Assembly: GCF_000738005.1 (NCBI RefSeq)
Contig: NZ_JHAL01000001.1
Coordinates: 510,196 to 574,195, forward strand
DNA: 64,000 bases
Origin: Bifidobacterium crudilactis
GTDB lineage: Bacteria; Actinomycetota; Actinomycetes; Actinomycetales; Bifidobacteriaceae
Direction: 5' to 3'
This document shows, piece by piece, positions 48,629-57,736 of the stretch. A program made the position numbers and the translations under genes. Each line of letters starts with the position of its first letter. Positions within the stretch are counted from its first letter, which is position 1. A model generated the notes under the pieces. That model was not told the origin of the DNA. It did no database searches and saw nothing but the letters and a program-made list of their open reading frames with translations.

Positions 48629-48640
48629 TTCCTTCCGAAA

Positions 48641-48690
48641 CCCGTGCCGTCGAAGCCGCACGGCAGAAAGCGCGGCCTCGACGGCACGGG
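48641..48690 (+). terminator. Intercistronic stem-loop after the receptor gene
   Basis: A perfect 13-bp stem (CCCGTGCCGTCGA with its complement) has a 24-base loop, 12 bases past the stop at 48628. There is no T-run, so partial termination or protection of the upstream message is likely. Confidence 0.55.
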
Positions 48691-48804
48691 GACGGGGCGA
48701 TGCCCCTCGCGGCGGGGTTATGGTGGCATCGGGCCGGAAATCATGCCGAATCGGATTCCGGGCCGCCGTCCCGCAAGGCATATGACAGATGAGAAAAGGA
48801 TGCG

Positions 48805-50208
48805 GTGGTGGATATGAGCGCTGTGAAAACCGCTGATACGCGTGGGGTGGGCGTCGGTCAGGCGAGAGCGTGGCTGAGCACCGATGCGGCCCATATGATG
48901 CAGGCCGTTTCCCTCGACGGTGACGCTCCGGCGGAAGCCGCCCATGAGGTGCCGCTGGAGATAGACCATGCACGGCGCTTCCAGAGCATCCTCGGTTTCG
49001 GAGCCTCGTTCACCGACTCTTCGGCCTTCCTGGTGAACGGTCTTGATGCGTCTGCACGGCAAGAGGTCATGAGACGTCTGTTCAGCCGTCGGCACGGCAT
49101 AGGGCTGTCCCTGCTGCGCAATCCGATGGGAGCCTGCGACTATTCGAGATGGGTCTACAGCTATGACGATATGAGCGGTGGTGCGACCGACGAGGATATG
49201 CGGCATTTCTCCATCCGGCATGACCTTGCGGATATCGTTCCCCTGACCAAGGAGGCGATGGACCTCAATCCCGACCTTCGCCTTATCGCATCCCCCTGGA
49301 GCGCACCTGGCTGGATGAAGGACAGTGGCACGATGATTACCGGGTCGTTGCTCAAACGCTGGTACTCGGCCTATGCCCGGTATTTCGTCAGATTCATTCA
49401 GGCGTATCGAGGCCAGGGCATAGCTGTGCACGCACTCACCGTCCAGAACGAGCCCCTGTTCGAACCTCCGCATTATCCGGGAATGCCGATGAGCGCAGCC
49501 GAGGAGTTGGAGTTCGTGACTTCCTTCCTGCGCCCCGCGCTGGAAGGTGCGGGGCTTTCGCCGGAAATCTGGGGCTATGACCACAACTGGGACCATCCGG
49601 AGTATCCCGCCCATCTGCTTGAGCACGGCCGGAAGGCTTTCGATGGCATCGCCTGGCATTGGTATGGAGGCGAGGCGGCGCGGCAAAGCGAGCTGTCCCG
49701 GCAATACGACGATGCCCCCGTCTATTTCACCGAAGGTTCGGGAGGTGATTGGATACCTGCGTTCGGACCTGCTTTCGGCAATCTGATGAGGACGGGCATC
49801 GAGATCCTTCGTCACCGTTCCCGTTCGCTGATGCTGTGGAACATCGCCCTCGACCGTCACAACGGACCGGTCGTTCCGGGATTCGGACGAAGCACATGCC
49901 GTGGTCTACTGAGAATATCCAGGGGTGCCAAGGTCGAGTACACCCTCGACTACTGGGGTCTGGCGCATTTCAGCTCGGTTATCGCGGCCGGTGCGGTGAG
50001 GGTCGAAAGCACCCAGAGCGGGTCGCTCAGGAGCCTGGTCTGTGACAATCCCGACGGCACCACCGCCATGGTGCTGTTCAACGACGGGAATCGGCCCGTA
50101 GATGTGCGAGTGAAGGATGCTGAGCTGGACACACTGTGCCGTCTGCCGTCACAATCCGCCATGACCTTGCTTGCCAGGGTGTCCACGTGGCGTGAGGGGG
50201 AACGATGA
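48805..50208 (+). CDS. GH30 glycoside hydrolase (glucosylceramidase-like beta-glucosidase)
   Basis: A 467-residue cytosolic enzyme with family 30 motifs: FQSILGFGASFTDSSA at the N-terminus, acid/base Glu216 in LTVQNEPLFE, HWYGG, and nucleophile Glu310 in VYFTEGSGGDW. The C-terminal beta domain is present. There is no signal peptide, so it acts on imported material, most plausibly beta-linked gluco-oligosaccharides; beta-xylosidase and beta-1,6-glucanase members also exist. Tandem GTG codons at 48805 and 48808 and ATG 48814 are possible starts after AAAAGGA (48794-48800). It overlaps the yesL-like gene by 4 bp. Confidence 0.9.
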   Translation: MVDMSAVKTADTRGVGVGQARAWLSTDAAHMMQAVSLDGDAPAEAAHEVPLEIDHARRFQSILGFGASFTDSSAFLVNGLDASARQEVMRRLFSRRHGIGLSLLRNPMGACDYSRWVYSYDDMSGGATDEDMRHFSIRHDLADIVPLTKEAMDLNPDLRLIASPWSAPGWMKDSGTMITGSLLKRWYSAYARYFVRFIQAYRGQGIAVHALTVQNEPLFEPPHYPGMPMSAAEELEFVTSFLRPALEGAGLSPEIWGYDHNWDHPEYPAHLLEHGRKAFDGIAWHWYGGEAARQSELSRQYDDAPVYFTEGSGGDWIPAFGPAFGNLMRTGIEILRHRSRSLMLWNIALDRHNGPVVPGFGRSTCRGLLRISRGAKVEYTLDYWGLAHFSSVIAAGAVRVESTQSGSLRSLVCDNPDGTTAMVLFNDGNRPVDVRVKDAELDTLCRLPSQSAMTLLARVSTWREGER

Positions 50209-50824
50209 AGGAGTTTTTCTCCATTGACGGCAAAGTGTATGCCGTGTTGAATGTGATGCTCGAACTCCTGGAACTGAACCTGCTGTTCATGCTCGGGTGT
50301 CTTCCGGTGCTCACCATAGGCACCAGCGTCGCATCGCTGTATGAGGTCGTGTTTCAGATTCGTGCCGAGGGAACGGTCCGAGTCTTCGACAGATTCCGCA
50401 GGGCGTATCGCGAGAATCTGCGCAGGGGCACGGCACTCTGGGCGATCGTCGCCGGCGCCTTCGGCGCAATGCTGCTGCTGCGTACTGGTTGATGTCGAAC
50501 GCGACTCAGGGCAACATCGTCGTACTGATACCCGTCTGCGTACTCATCGCCGTGATGATGTTGGCCGCGATGCTGATATTCCCCATTGCAGGGCGATATG
50601 ACATGACCGTGCCTGCGATACTCAGAGCGGCGCTGTCGCTGTCGCTGCAACATGTGCTCTTCACCGCGCTCGCCTTCATGCTGATGCTGGTCATCATCGT
50701 GGTCATACCGCTGTTTGCACCGAGATTGTGGTTCCTGTGGATATTCTTCGCCTTCAGTGTGACGGCGTATCTGCAGAGTTGGCTCTTCATGAGGGTCTTC
50801 GACATGCAGGCAAAGGCGCAGTGA
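50205..50824 (+). pseudogene. YesL-like (DUF624) membrane protein, frameshifted
   Basis: A small membrane protein typically found beside LplB/YtcP operons is split into two frames. The first part (50205-50490) reads MKEFFSIDGKVYAVLN...LLFMLGCLPVLTIGTSVASLY, the DUF624 start, and stops at TGA 50490-50492. The second part (MSNATQGNIVVLIPVCVL to MRVFDMQAKAQ, ending 50824) continues in another frame. Adding one base near GGTTGATG (50487-50494) would join them as ...LLLRTGWMSNATQG..., about 206 residues, the usual family length. It is either a real loss or a one-base sequence error. It overlaps GH30 by ATGA and precedes the TetR gene. Confidence 0.8.
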
Positions 50825-50920
50825 GCCTGATAACTGCCGACGCGATGCGGCAACGTGCGATGCTTATGATACATATAATGCCGATCAGTCATGGTGATCG
50901 CAACGAGATTTGGAGCGACG

Positions 50921-51565
50921 ATGGCAGACGAACAGCGTAACGAAAAATCCACGAAGCACAGGCCGGAAACCTCCCGCAAACGTCGGGAGATACTCAAGGC
51001 TGCGTCAGAGGTGTTTGGTCTCAAAGGCACCTCGAACGGCACCCTCGAGGAGATTGCTGACCGGGTCGGCATGACCCGGGCGGGAATTCTGCACCACTTC
51101 GGTTCCAAACGCGGCCTGCTCCTGGCAGTTCTGCAATACAGGGATACCAGCGAGGTGGAGCATCTTGAGGAGCACCATATTCCCGGCGGTGCGGGACTGT
51201 TCCGTCATCTTGTCGAAACGGCCCGGCGCAATGCCTCGCGTCCCGGAATCGTGCGTACCTTCGTGACCCTGTCGTCCGAATCCATCACCGACGACAATGC
51301 AGGTCGGGACTACTTCCTGAATCGCTACAGCAATCTTCGCGAGGAAATCACCCAGGCCCTCATCGATATGGCGAAGGAACGCAAAGCCACCATCGACATG
51401 GCGAAGGCCGATATGGCGGCTTCTGCGATTCTTGCAATCATGGACGGTCTGCAGCTGCAGTGGCTGCTGGACGGCGAACATGTCGAGCTGCCGGAAAGCA
51501 CGGAGTTCGCGATGAACGCCCTGGTCTGGTCGGTGTTGAACAACCTCGAGGAGCAGGCGTTCTGA
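50921..51565 (+). CDS. TetR/AcrR-family regulator of the GH3/GH30 locus
   Basis: A 214-residue repressor. The N-terminal domain RREILKAASEVFGLKGTSNGTLEEIADRVGMTRAGILHHFGSK is the TetR helix-turn-helix, and the rest is an all-helical ligand domain. ATG 50921 follows GGAGCGACG. It lies at the end of the ABC/GH30 cluster and is the best candidate to bind the two palindromes at 44555-44568 and 44669-44682. Its own upstream region has TATAAT (50874-50879) and a weaker operator-like GCCGATCAGTCATG (50880-50893, 9 of 14 matches), so it may be autoregulated. The inducer is presumably a beta-glucoside or a breakdown product. Confidence 0.9.
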   Translation: MADEQRNEKSTKHRPETSRKRREILKAASEVFGLKGTSNGTLEEIADRVGMTRAGILHHFGSKRGLLLAVLQYRDTSEVEHLEEHHIPGGAGLFRHLVETARRNASRPGIVRTFVTLSSESITDDNAGRDYFLNRYSNLREEITQALIDMAKERKATIDMAKADMAASAILAIMDGLQLQWLLDGEHVELPESTEFAMNALVWSVLNNLEEQAF

Positions 51566-51637
51566 GCCGACTGCACGCCGGACCACCCTCTTTCCCCGTC
51601 AGCCAGTCCGAGATATACGGTTTCCTGCTGAAGAGGA

Positions 51638-51707
51638 GATAACTGCACTAAAAGGACAGCAATTTGGGAATTTTTCTCCGAAAAGCTGTCCTTTTAGTGC
51701 AGTTATC
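51638..51707. repeat. ~70-bp palindromic intergenic element, copy C
   Basis: Perfect 23-bp arms (51638-51660 and 51685-51707) have the same sequence as copies A and B. The loop closely resembles that of copy A (AATTTGG...CCG-AAAA), in the same orientation. It lies 72 bases past the tetR stop and 89 bases before argS, so it may insulate argS from read-through. Confidence 0.85.
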
Positions 51708-51796
51708 GTATTCGACCCTCGATGTCCCGGTCCGGTAGCGTCCCGGCGGTGTCTTCCAACACCCGTTCTGTCTGGGCAAACATTAGACTTGTGAGA

Positions 51797-53571
51797 ATGA
51801 GCCCTGAAGCATTAGCGGAAGTAATTGCAAAAACCATCACCGAGCTGGTCGAATCCGGCAATGCCGGAAGTCTGGCGCAGGACGCGATTCCCGAGGCGGC
51901 CTCCATCAACGTAGCCCGTCCGAAGGATCGATCGCATGGTGACTGGGCCACCAACGTGGCGATGCAGCTGGCCAGGAAGGCCGGCGTGCAACCGCGTCAG
52001 CTCGCCAACGCTCTTGCGGAAGGCCTGCAGTCGGCGCAAGGCATCTCATCGGTCGAGGTGGCAGGTCCGGGGTTCATCAATATCGTACTGGATTCGGCTT
52101 CGGCGGCAGCCGTGGTCGATACCGTCCTCGAGCAGGGTGATGCTTTCGGGCATAACGACCATCTCGGCGGGCATACCTTGAATCTCGAATTCGTGTCGGC
52201 CAATCCCACCGGACCGATTCATATAGGCGGCACGCGCTGGGCCGCGGTCGGCGACTCGATGGCAAGGATATTGCAGGCCAACGGCGCCGAAGTGGTGCGT
52301 GAATACTATTTCAACGACCACGGCGAGCAGATCGACCGTTTCGCGAAGTCCCTGGTGGCCGCGGCTCATCATGAGCAGGTGCCTGCGGACGGATACAAAG
52401 GCGCCTATATCGACGAAATAGCGGCCCGCGTGATCGACGAGGCGAAGGCTGACGGCGTTGATGCGCTGGCGCTGCCTCGGGTTCGTGACGAGCAGGGCGA
52501 CGAAGGAGCCAGCGAGCAGCGGGAGGAGTTCCGCAAACGCGCCGTACCGATGATGTTCGCCGAGATCCAGGACTCCATGAAAGAGTTCAGAGTCGACTTC
52601 GACGTGTGGTTCCATGAGAACAGCCTCTACGAATCAGGTGAGGTGGAACGCGCCATCAACGAGCTGCGCGAGCAGGGGGACATCTTCGAGAAGGACGGCG
52701 CGACCTGGTTCGCATCGACCAAATACGGTGACGACAAAGACCGCGTCATCATCAAATCCGACGGGCACGCCGCCTACATCGCCGGTGACATTGCCTACTA
52801 TCTCAACAAACGCCGTAGGGCCGACCATCCATGCGATGTGGCCATCTACATGCTGGGCGCGGACCACCACGGATATATCGGCAGGATGATGGCGGTCTGC
52901 GCCGCATTCGGCGACACTCCTGAAGTCAACATGCAGATTCTCATCGGTCAGATGGTCAATGTGATGAAGGACGGCAAGGCCGTGCGCATGAGCAAACGCG
53001 CAGGAAACGTCGTCACCATCGATGATTTGCTTGAGGCAATCGGCGTGGACGCGTCGCGCTATTCGCTGGCTCGCACCGATTATCACCAGAGCGTCGATAT
53101 AGATTTGAACCTGCTGGCGTCGCATACCAATGAGAATCCGGTGTACTACGTGCAGTATGCTCACGCGCGTTCATGCAACGTGGACCGCAACGCCGAACAG
53201 GCCGGCATACGCATCGCCGATGCCGATCTCTCGCTGCTGGATACGCCGGCCGACGGCGAAGTGCTTGCCGCGCTCGCGCTGTATCCGAATGTGCTGCAAA
53301 TGGCGGGCGACCACCGTGCGCCCCACAGAATCGGCGCACTATCTCGAAGACCTGGCCTCCGCATACCACAAGTGGTACCAACGCGGAACGAGTGGTTCCG
53401 ATGGAACTCACCGACCCGGAAAGTCGTCTGAAGGGCGAGGAACGCGACGCCCTGTCGGTTGCGAAGAATCCCGAGACGTCTCGCGCCGCCGCCCGGCTCA
53501 AGCTCAACGACGCCGTCCAGCATGTGATCGCCGGAGGCTTGAAGCTCCTTGGTGTGAGCCGCGCCGGATAA
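51797..53571 (+). CDS. argS: Arginyl-tRNA synthetase, with two apparent +1 frameshifts near the 3' end
   Basis: A class I synthetase that charges tRNA-Arg. The HIGH-type motif is EFVSANPTGPIHIGG, and the KMSKS-equivalent is VRMSKRAG. ATG 51797 begins MSPEALAEVIAKTI. The intact frame runs to about 53332, then would read nonsense to 53431. Removing one G at 53333-53334 restores AHYLEDLASAYHKWY, and removing one C at 53378-53379 restores NAERVVPMELTDPESRLKGEERDALSVAKNP to the stop at 53571. Without both changes the end of the anticodon-binding domain is lost. Since argS is essential and normally single-copy, sequence errors are the likeliest cause. lysA starts 10 bases after the stop. Confidence 0.9.
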
Positions 53572-53581
53572 GATGTAGTTC

Positions 53582-55180
53582 ATGAGCGAAGCGACGTCAT
53601 CACACACGAATCAGGAATTCACCGCAATGTCGGCCATCTGGCCTGACGGCGCGCAACGTGACTCCGAAGCCTGCGTCCGTCTGCATGGCATCAGCGTCAA
53701 GGAGATGGCCGCACGCTTCGGCACGCCGCTCTATGTGGTGGATACTCAGGAACTGACCGAGAGGGCGCATCGCTTCGTGTCCGCGGTCAGTGAGGCCTTC
53801 CCCTATACCAACACGCATGTGAGCTATGCGGGCAAAGCCTTTCTTAGCAAAGAAGTGGTTCGTCTGGTGCTCGCTCAGGGCATGCTGGTGGATACATGCA
53901 GCATGGGGGAGATGCGCATCGCCTTGGCTGCGGGGGCTCCCGGACGAAGACTGGTGCTGCACGGCAACAACAAGTCCGATGAGGAGATTCGTCTGGCAGT
54001 TGAGCAGGGATTCGCCAAAATCGTGGTCGATTCCCCGGACGAACCGGAACGTATCGCCGCCATCGCGCATTCCCTGGGCAAAACCGCGAAGGTCATGCTT
54101 CGGGTCACCGTGGGCGTTCATGCCGGGGGACACGAGTTCATCTCCACCGCGCATGAAGATCAGAAATTCGGTGTGCCGCTGCTGCCTGTCGGTGCGGATC
54201 GGCATGTGTTCGACTTTGAACATGACGATGTCGCTGAGAACAATGCAGCGGAGTATGACGTCTCGGGACCGCACGATGCCAAGGTTCAGCAGGTCTCGTC
54301 GCTGTACGTGCCGAGTGGGAAACGTCCTGACGATGATTCTGCGGTCAGCGCCGCCATGGATGCGGTGGCCGACGGTCCTGCCATCGCCGTCCTCAAAGAC
54401 ATCCTTTCGCGCCAACCCGATTTGGAACTCGTCGGTGTGCATGCGCATATCGGCTCGCAGATACATGATGCCAACGCCTTCATCGAATCCGCCAGACGTC
54501 TGATGGTGCTGCGCAAGACCTTCTGGGCGACCGACGGTTTCCTGCTGCCGGAGACGGATCTGGGCGGCGGGTATTCGGTGGCGTACACCGATGACGACGA
54601 ATCCATGAACATCGAGGACACCTTCGCGCACATGTCACAGGCCGTTGATGGCATCAACCATCGGCTTGGTCTGCCTGCGCCCGTGCTCTCCTTCGAACCC
54701 GGAAGGTGGATTATCGCCCCCTGCGGCGTGACCTTGTACCGGGTCGGCACGGTGAAGACGATACATCTTGCCGATAGTGCCACCAGAACCTATGTCTCTG
54801 TGGACGGCGGAATGAGCGACAATATCCGTCCGGCACTGTACGGAGCCCAATACACCGCGGAGCTTGCCAATAGGCGAGGTGCGGATGAGGGGATTGACGC
54901 CAGAGTGGTCGGTCTGCATTGCGAATCGGGTGACATTCTGGTGCAGAGCGTCAGACTTCCCGCCGATATCCGTCGTGGCGATCTACTCGCCATTCCGGTT
55001 ACGGGCGCATATGGGCGGACGATGGCCAGCAATTACAATCAGGTCCCCATTCCTGCGGTCGCGGCGGTTTCGGCCGATGGAGCCCACCTGATGCTTCGAC
55101 GACAGAGCGTCGATGACCTGCTGGAACTGGACGTCGATGAGGGTGCGCATCAGGATTCGCCCGGCAACCGTCCAGCATGA
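53582..55180 (+). CDS. lysA: Diaminopimelate decarboxylase
   Basis: This PLP enzyme converts meso-diaminopimelate to lysine, the last step of the pathway. The PLP lysine is Lys85 in HVSYAGKAFLSK. Other marks are GVHAHIGSQI, LSFEPGRWIIAPCG, LHCESGDIL and the C-terminal GAYGRTMASNYN. The start at 53582 gives 532 residues; ATG 53627 with GGAA upstream is another choice. The protein is longer than the usual 420 residues, with an insert of roughly 50 residues after GHEFISTAHEDQKFG (VFDFEHDDVAENNAAEYDVSGPHDAKVQ), as in some actinobacteria. It lies in a block with argS, hom and thrB. Confidence 0.94.
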   Translation: MSEATSSHTNQEFTAMSAIWPDGAQRDSEACVRLHGISVKEMAARFGTPLYVVDTQELTERAHRFVSAVSEAFPYTNTHVSYAGKAFLSKEVVRLVLAQGMLVDTCSMGEMRIALAAGAPGRRLVLHGNNKSDEEIRLAVEQGFAKIVVDSPDEPERIAAIAHSLGKTAKVMLRVTVGVHAGGHEFISTAHEDQKFGVPLLPVGADRHVFDFEHDDVAENNAAEYDVSGPHDAKVQQVSSLYVPSGKRPDDDSAVSAAMDAVADGPAIAVLKDILSRQPDLELVGVHAHIGSQIHDANAFIESARRLMVLRKTFWATDGFLLPETDLGGGYSVAYTDDDESMNIEDTFAHMSQAVDGINHRLGLPAPVLSFEPGRWIIAPCGVTLYRVGTVKTIHLADSATRTYVSVDGGMSDNIRPALYGAQYTAELANRRGADEGIDARVVGLHCESGDILVQSVRLPADIRRGDLLAIPVTGAYGRTMASNYNQVPIPAVAAVSADGAHLMLRRQSVDDLLELDVDEGAHQDSPGNRPA

Positions 55181-55290
55181 CTTCGACGGTGTGACCGAGG
55201 ATATTCAGCAGGTACTGAGTTCATTCGTCATGTTGACGTAGGATGATTGAGCTGTTGGGTATTACTACCGCTTACAGGAAGGACAGACGA

Positions 55291-56604
55291 GTGTCTGAGA
55301 ACAACAATGCCCCTATCCGAGTAGCTTTGCTCGGAGCGGGAACCGTGGGCTCGCAGACGGCACGTCTGCTTGTCGAGCAGCAGGAAGAGCTGGCGAATCG
55401 CATCGGCAGGCCGATGGAACTCGTCGGCATCGCAGTGTTGGACCCTTCGGCGGTGAGCGATCCGTGGATAGACAAGTCCCTGCTGACCACCGATGCTGCC
55501 GAATTGGTCACGCGTGCGGATATCGTCATCGAACTTATCGGGGGCATCGAGCCTGCGCGCACCTTCCTGATGAAAGCCATCGAATCCGGCGCCAGCGTGG
55601 TCACGGCGAACAAGGCATTGCTGGCCAAATGCGGTCCCGAGCTGTACCAGGCGGCAGCCGAGCACGGCGTGGACATCTACTTCGAGGCGGCTGTAGGCGG
55701 AGCGATTCCCATCGTTCGCCCCCTGCGTGAATCCTTGGTCGGAGACCGCGTACTGAGCGTCATGGGTATCGTCAACGGGACCACCAACTACATTCTTGAC
55801 GAAATGACCACCAAAGGTCTGGACTTCGACGAGGCGCTGAAGGACGCACAGCGCAAGGGATTCGCCGAAGCCGATCCCACCGCCGACATCGAGGGGCTGG
55901 ATGCCGCCGCCAAGGCCGCAATCATGGCTCTGCTCGCCTTCCACACGGATGTGCGCATCGATGATGTGCCGGTTGAAGGCATCACCAAAATCACTGCGGA
56001 CGACATCGCCGCCGCAACCGCCGAAGGCAAGGTCATCAAGCTGCTTGCCGTGGTCGACCAATCCGAGGCCGGTATCTCGGCGCGTGTCTATCCGGCGTTG
56101 ATGTCCCTCGACCATCCTCTGGCTTCCGTGCATGGAAGTTTCAACGCGGTGTTCGTCAAAGCCGAGGCGGCGGACGATTTGATGTTCTACGGCCGTGGCG
56201 CTGGCGGGGCGCCCACCGCTTCCGCCGTCGTCGGCGATGTGGTCACCGAGGCCCGGCATATCGCGCAGGGTTCGGTCGGTCCGGTCATTCCGATCTACGC
56301 GACCTTGCCGAAGGCACCACTGGACGCCTCAAAGGCCGCTTTCGCCGTCCGCTTCCTGATTCACGACAAGCCCGGGGTGCTTGCGGCCATCGCCCAATCC
56401 TTCTCGCAGCACGGCATCTCCATCAACGGCGTGAACCAGGACATCAAACCGACTCTGCATGATCCGGGCTACAGCGGCGAAATCCAGCAGTTGCGACTCG
56501 TGACCCACATGTGCGATGAGGTCACCTTGCGCGAGGTCGTGAAAGAGGTGTCCGAGCTGGATGCGGTGACCGGCGACGCTTCGATTCTGCGCGTTCTCGA
56601 CTGA
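55291..56604 (+). CDS. hom: Homoserine dehydrogenase
   Basis: It reduces aspartate semialdehyde to homoserine, the precursor of threonine and methionine. GTG 55291 has AGGAAGGA upstream (55277-55284) and begins MSENNNAPIRVALLGAGTVGS, with the nucleotide-binding loop. The catalytic block is MGIVNGTTNYILDEMTTKGLDFDEALKDAQRKGFAEADPTADIEGLDAAAK. A C-terminal ACT domain (FAVRFLIHDKPGVLAAIAQSF...) suggests threonine feedback control. Length is 437 residues. thrB follows after 11 bases, so the two are an operon. Confidence 0.95.
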   Translation: MSENNNAPIRVALLGAGTVGSQTARLLVEQQEELANRIGRPMELVGIAVLDPSAVSDPWIDKSLLTTDAAELVTRADIVIELIGGIEPARTFLMKAIESGASVVTANKALLAKCGPELYQAAAEHGVDIYFEAAVGGAIPIVRPLRESLVGDRVLSVMGIVNGTTNYILDEMTTKGLDFDEALKDAQRKGFAEADPTADIEGLDAAAKAAIMALLAFHTDVRIDDVPVEGITKITADDIAAATAEGKVIKLLAVVDQSEAGISARVYPALMSLDHPLASVHGSFNAVFVKAEAADDLMFYGRGAGGAPTASAVVGDVVTEARHIAQGSVGPVIPIYATLPKAPLDASKAAFAVRFLIHDKPGVLAAIAQSFSQHGISINGVNQDIKPTLHDPGYSGEIQQLRLVTHMCDEVTLREVVKEVSELDAVTGDASILRVLD

Positions 56605-56615
56605 TTGGTTCGCAT

Positions 56616-57683
56616 ATGAGCACCATGCCTGAGAGCATTCATGTCCACGTTCCGGCGACCACAGCCAACCTCGGTTCGGGTTTCGACGCGGTCGGGCTTG
56701 CACTGGATTACCACGACACCTTGAGCTTCTCCCTGGGGCAGCTCGACAGCGATGCGGTTGACGTGGAGATAGAGGGAGAGGGCGCCGACACCCTCCCCAG
56801 GGACGCCTCGCATCTTGTGGTGAAATCATTCCGCGACGCGGCCAGGGACCTCGGCATGCCGATGCGCGAGCTGCATCTTTCGGCACGGAACCGGATACCC
56901 CAGGCCAGAGGTATGGGGTCCAGCGCCGAGGCCATCGTGGCGGGCATCAGCGCCGCATATGCCTTCACCCACGGCGGTGTGCTGGACAGGGACTATGTCT
57001 TCGCTGCCGCAGCCAAGGTCGAAGGTCATCCCGACAATGTGGCTCCTGCCGTATACGGAGGACTGACCTTTTCCTGGAAGCTCGAGGAGGGTGCGGAAGC
57101 GCTCGGCTCCCAGGCCGAGCATGCTTCTCAGGGCTCTGAGAGTGCTGGGAACAACCAGGTCACGGGCGATCTCTCCGCCGGCTACCACACCGTGCGTTAT
57201 CCGGTCTCGACCGATATTCGCGCCTACGTCTTTGTGCCCGATTTCACCCTGTCGACCAGTGATGCGCGCCATGCCCTGCCGAAGCAGGTGCCTTACGAGG
57301 ATGCGATAGTCAATGTCTCTCGTGTGGGGTTGCTTCCTGCGTCACTCTGCCCGGCTTTCTACGGCGACGGCGAGGGTGCGGCTGCGATGCAGGGCAGCGG
57401 TCTGGGGCGAAATCAACTGCTGTTCTGCGCCACTCAGGACGCGCTGCACCAGCAATACAGAGGCCCTCTGATGCCTCAATCCGCAGCTCTGATGGAATGT
57501 CTGCGAGGCAGGGGCCTGGCAGCCGCCGTCTCCGGAGCAGGACCATGCGTGCTGGTGTTGCATAGCGGCGACGTGGATGAGGAACTGCAATCCTTGGCGG
57601 GAGAACAACTCGAGTCCGGCCATTGGAAACTTCTGCCTCTGGCAATAGACCTTGCCGGGGTGCAGGTCGAACAGCAAGAATAG
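56616..57683 (+). CDS. thrB: Homoserine kinase
   Basis: It phosphorylates homoserine on the way to threonine. GHMP kinase motifs are present: VHVPATTANLGSGFDAVGLALDY at the N-terminus, the ATP loop IPQARGMGSSAEAIVAGISAAYA, and SGAGPCVLVL near the C-terminus. Length is 355 residues, with a variable insert (EHASQGSESAGNNQVTGD) at about 165-185. No strong ribosome site is visible before ATG 56616; an ATG four codons later (MPESIHVHVP) is a possible alternative. It competes with metA for homoserine. Confidence 0.94.
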   Translation: MSTMPESIHVHVPATTANLGSGFDAVGLALDYHDTLSFSLGQLDSDAVDVEIEGEGADTLPRDASHLVVKSFRDAARDLGMPMRELHLSARNRIPQARGMGSSAEAIVAGISAAYAFTHGGVLDRDYVFAAAAKVEGHPDNVAPAVYGGLTFSWKLEEGAEALGSQAEHASQGSESAGNNQVTGDLSAGYHTVRYPVSTDIRAYVFVPDFTLSTSDARHALPKQVPYEDAIVNVSRVGLLPASLCPAFYGDGEGAAAMQGSGLGRNQLLFCATQDALHQQYRGPLMPQSAALMECLRGRGLAAAVSGAGPCVLVLHSGDVDEELQSLAGEQLESGHWKLLPLAIDLAGVQVEQQE

Positions 57684-57736
57684 AACACCGAACGGGTGTG
57701 CATCGGATGCAGAAGCCTCCGATAGAAGGGACGGGT

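Noticed and set aside
46187..48973. 928-residue minus-strand open frame opposite the LipO-type receptor
   Set aside because: It spans a permease end, receptor and GH30 start on the other strand and has no domain pattern; a shadow frame.
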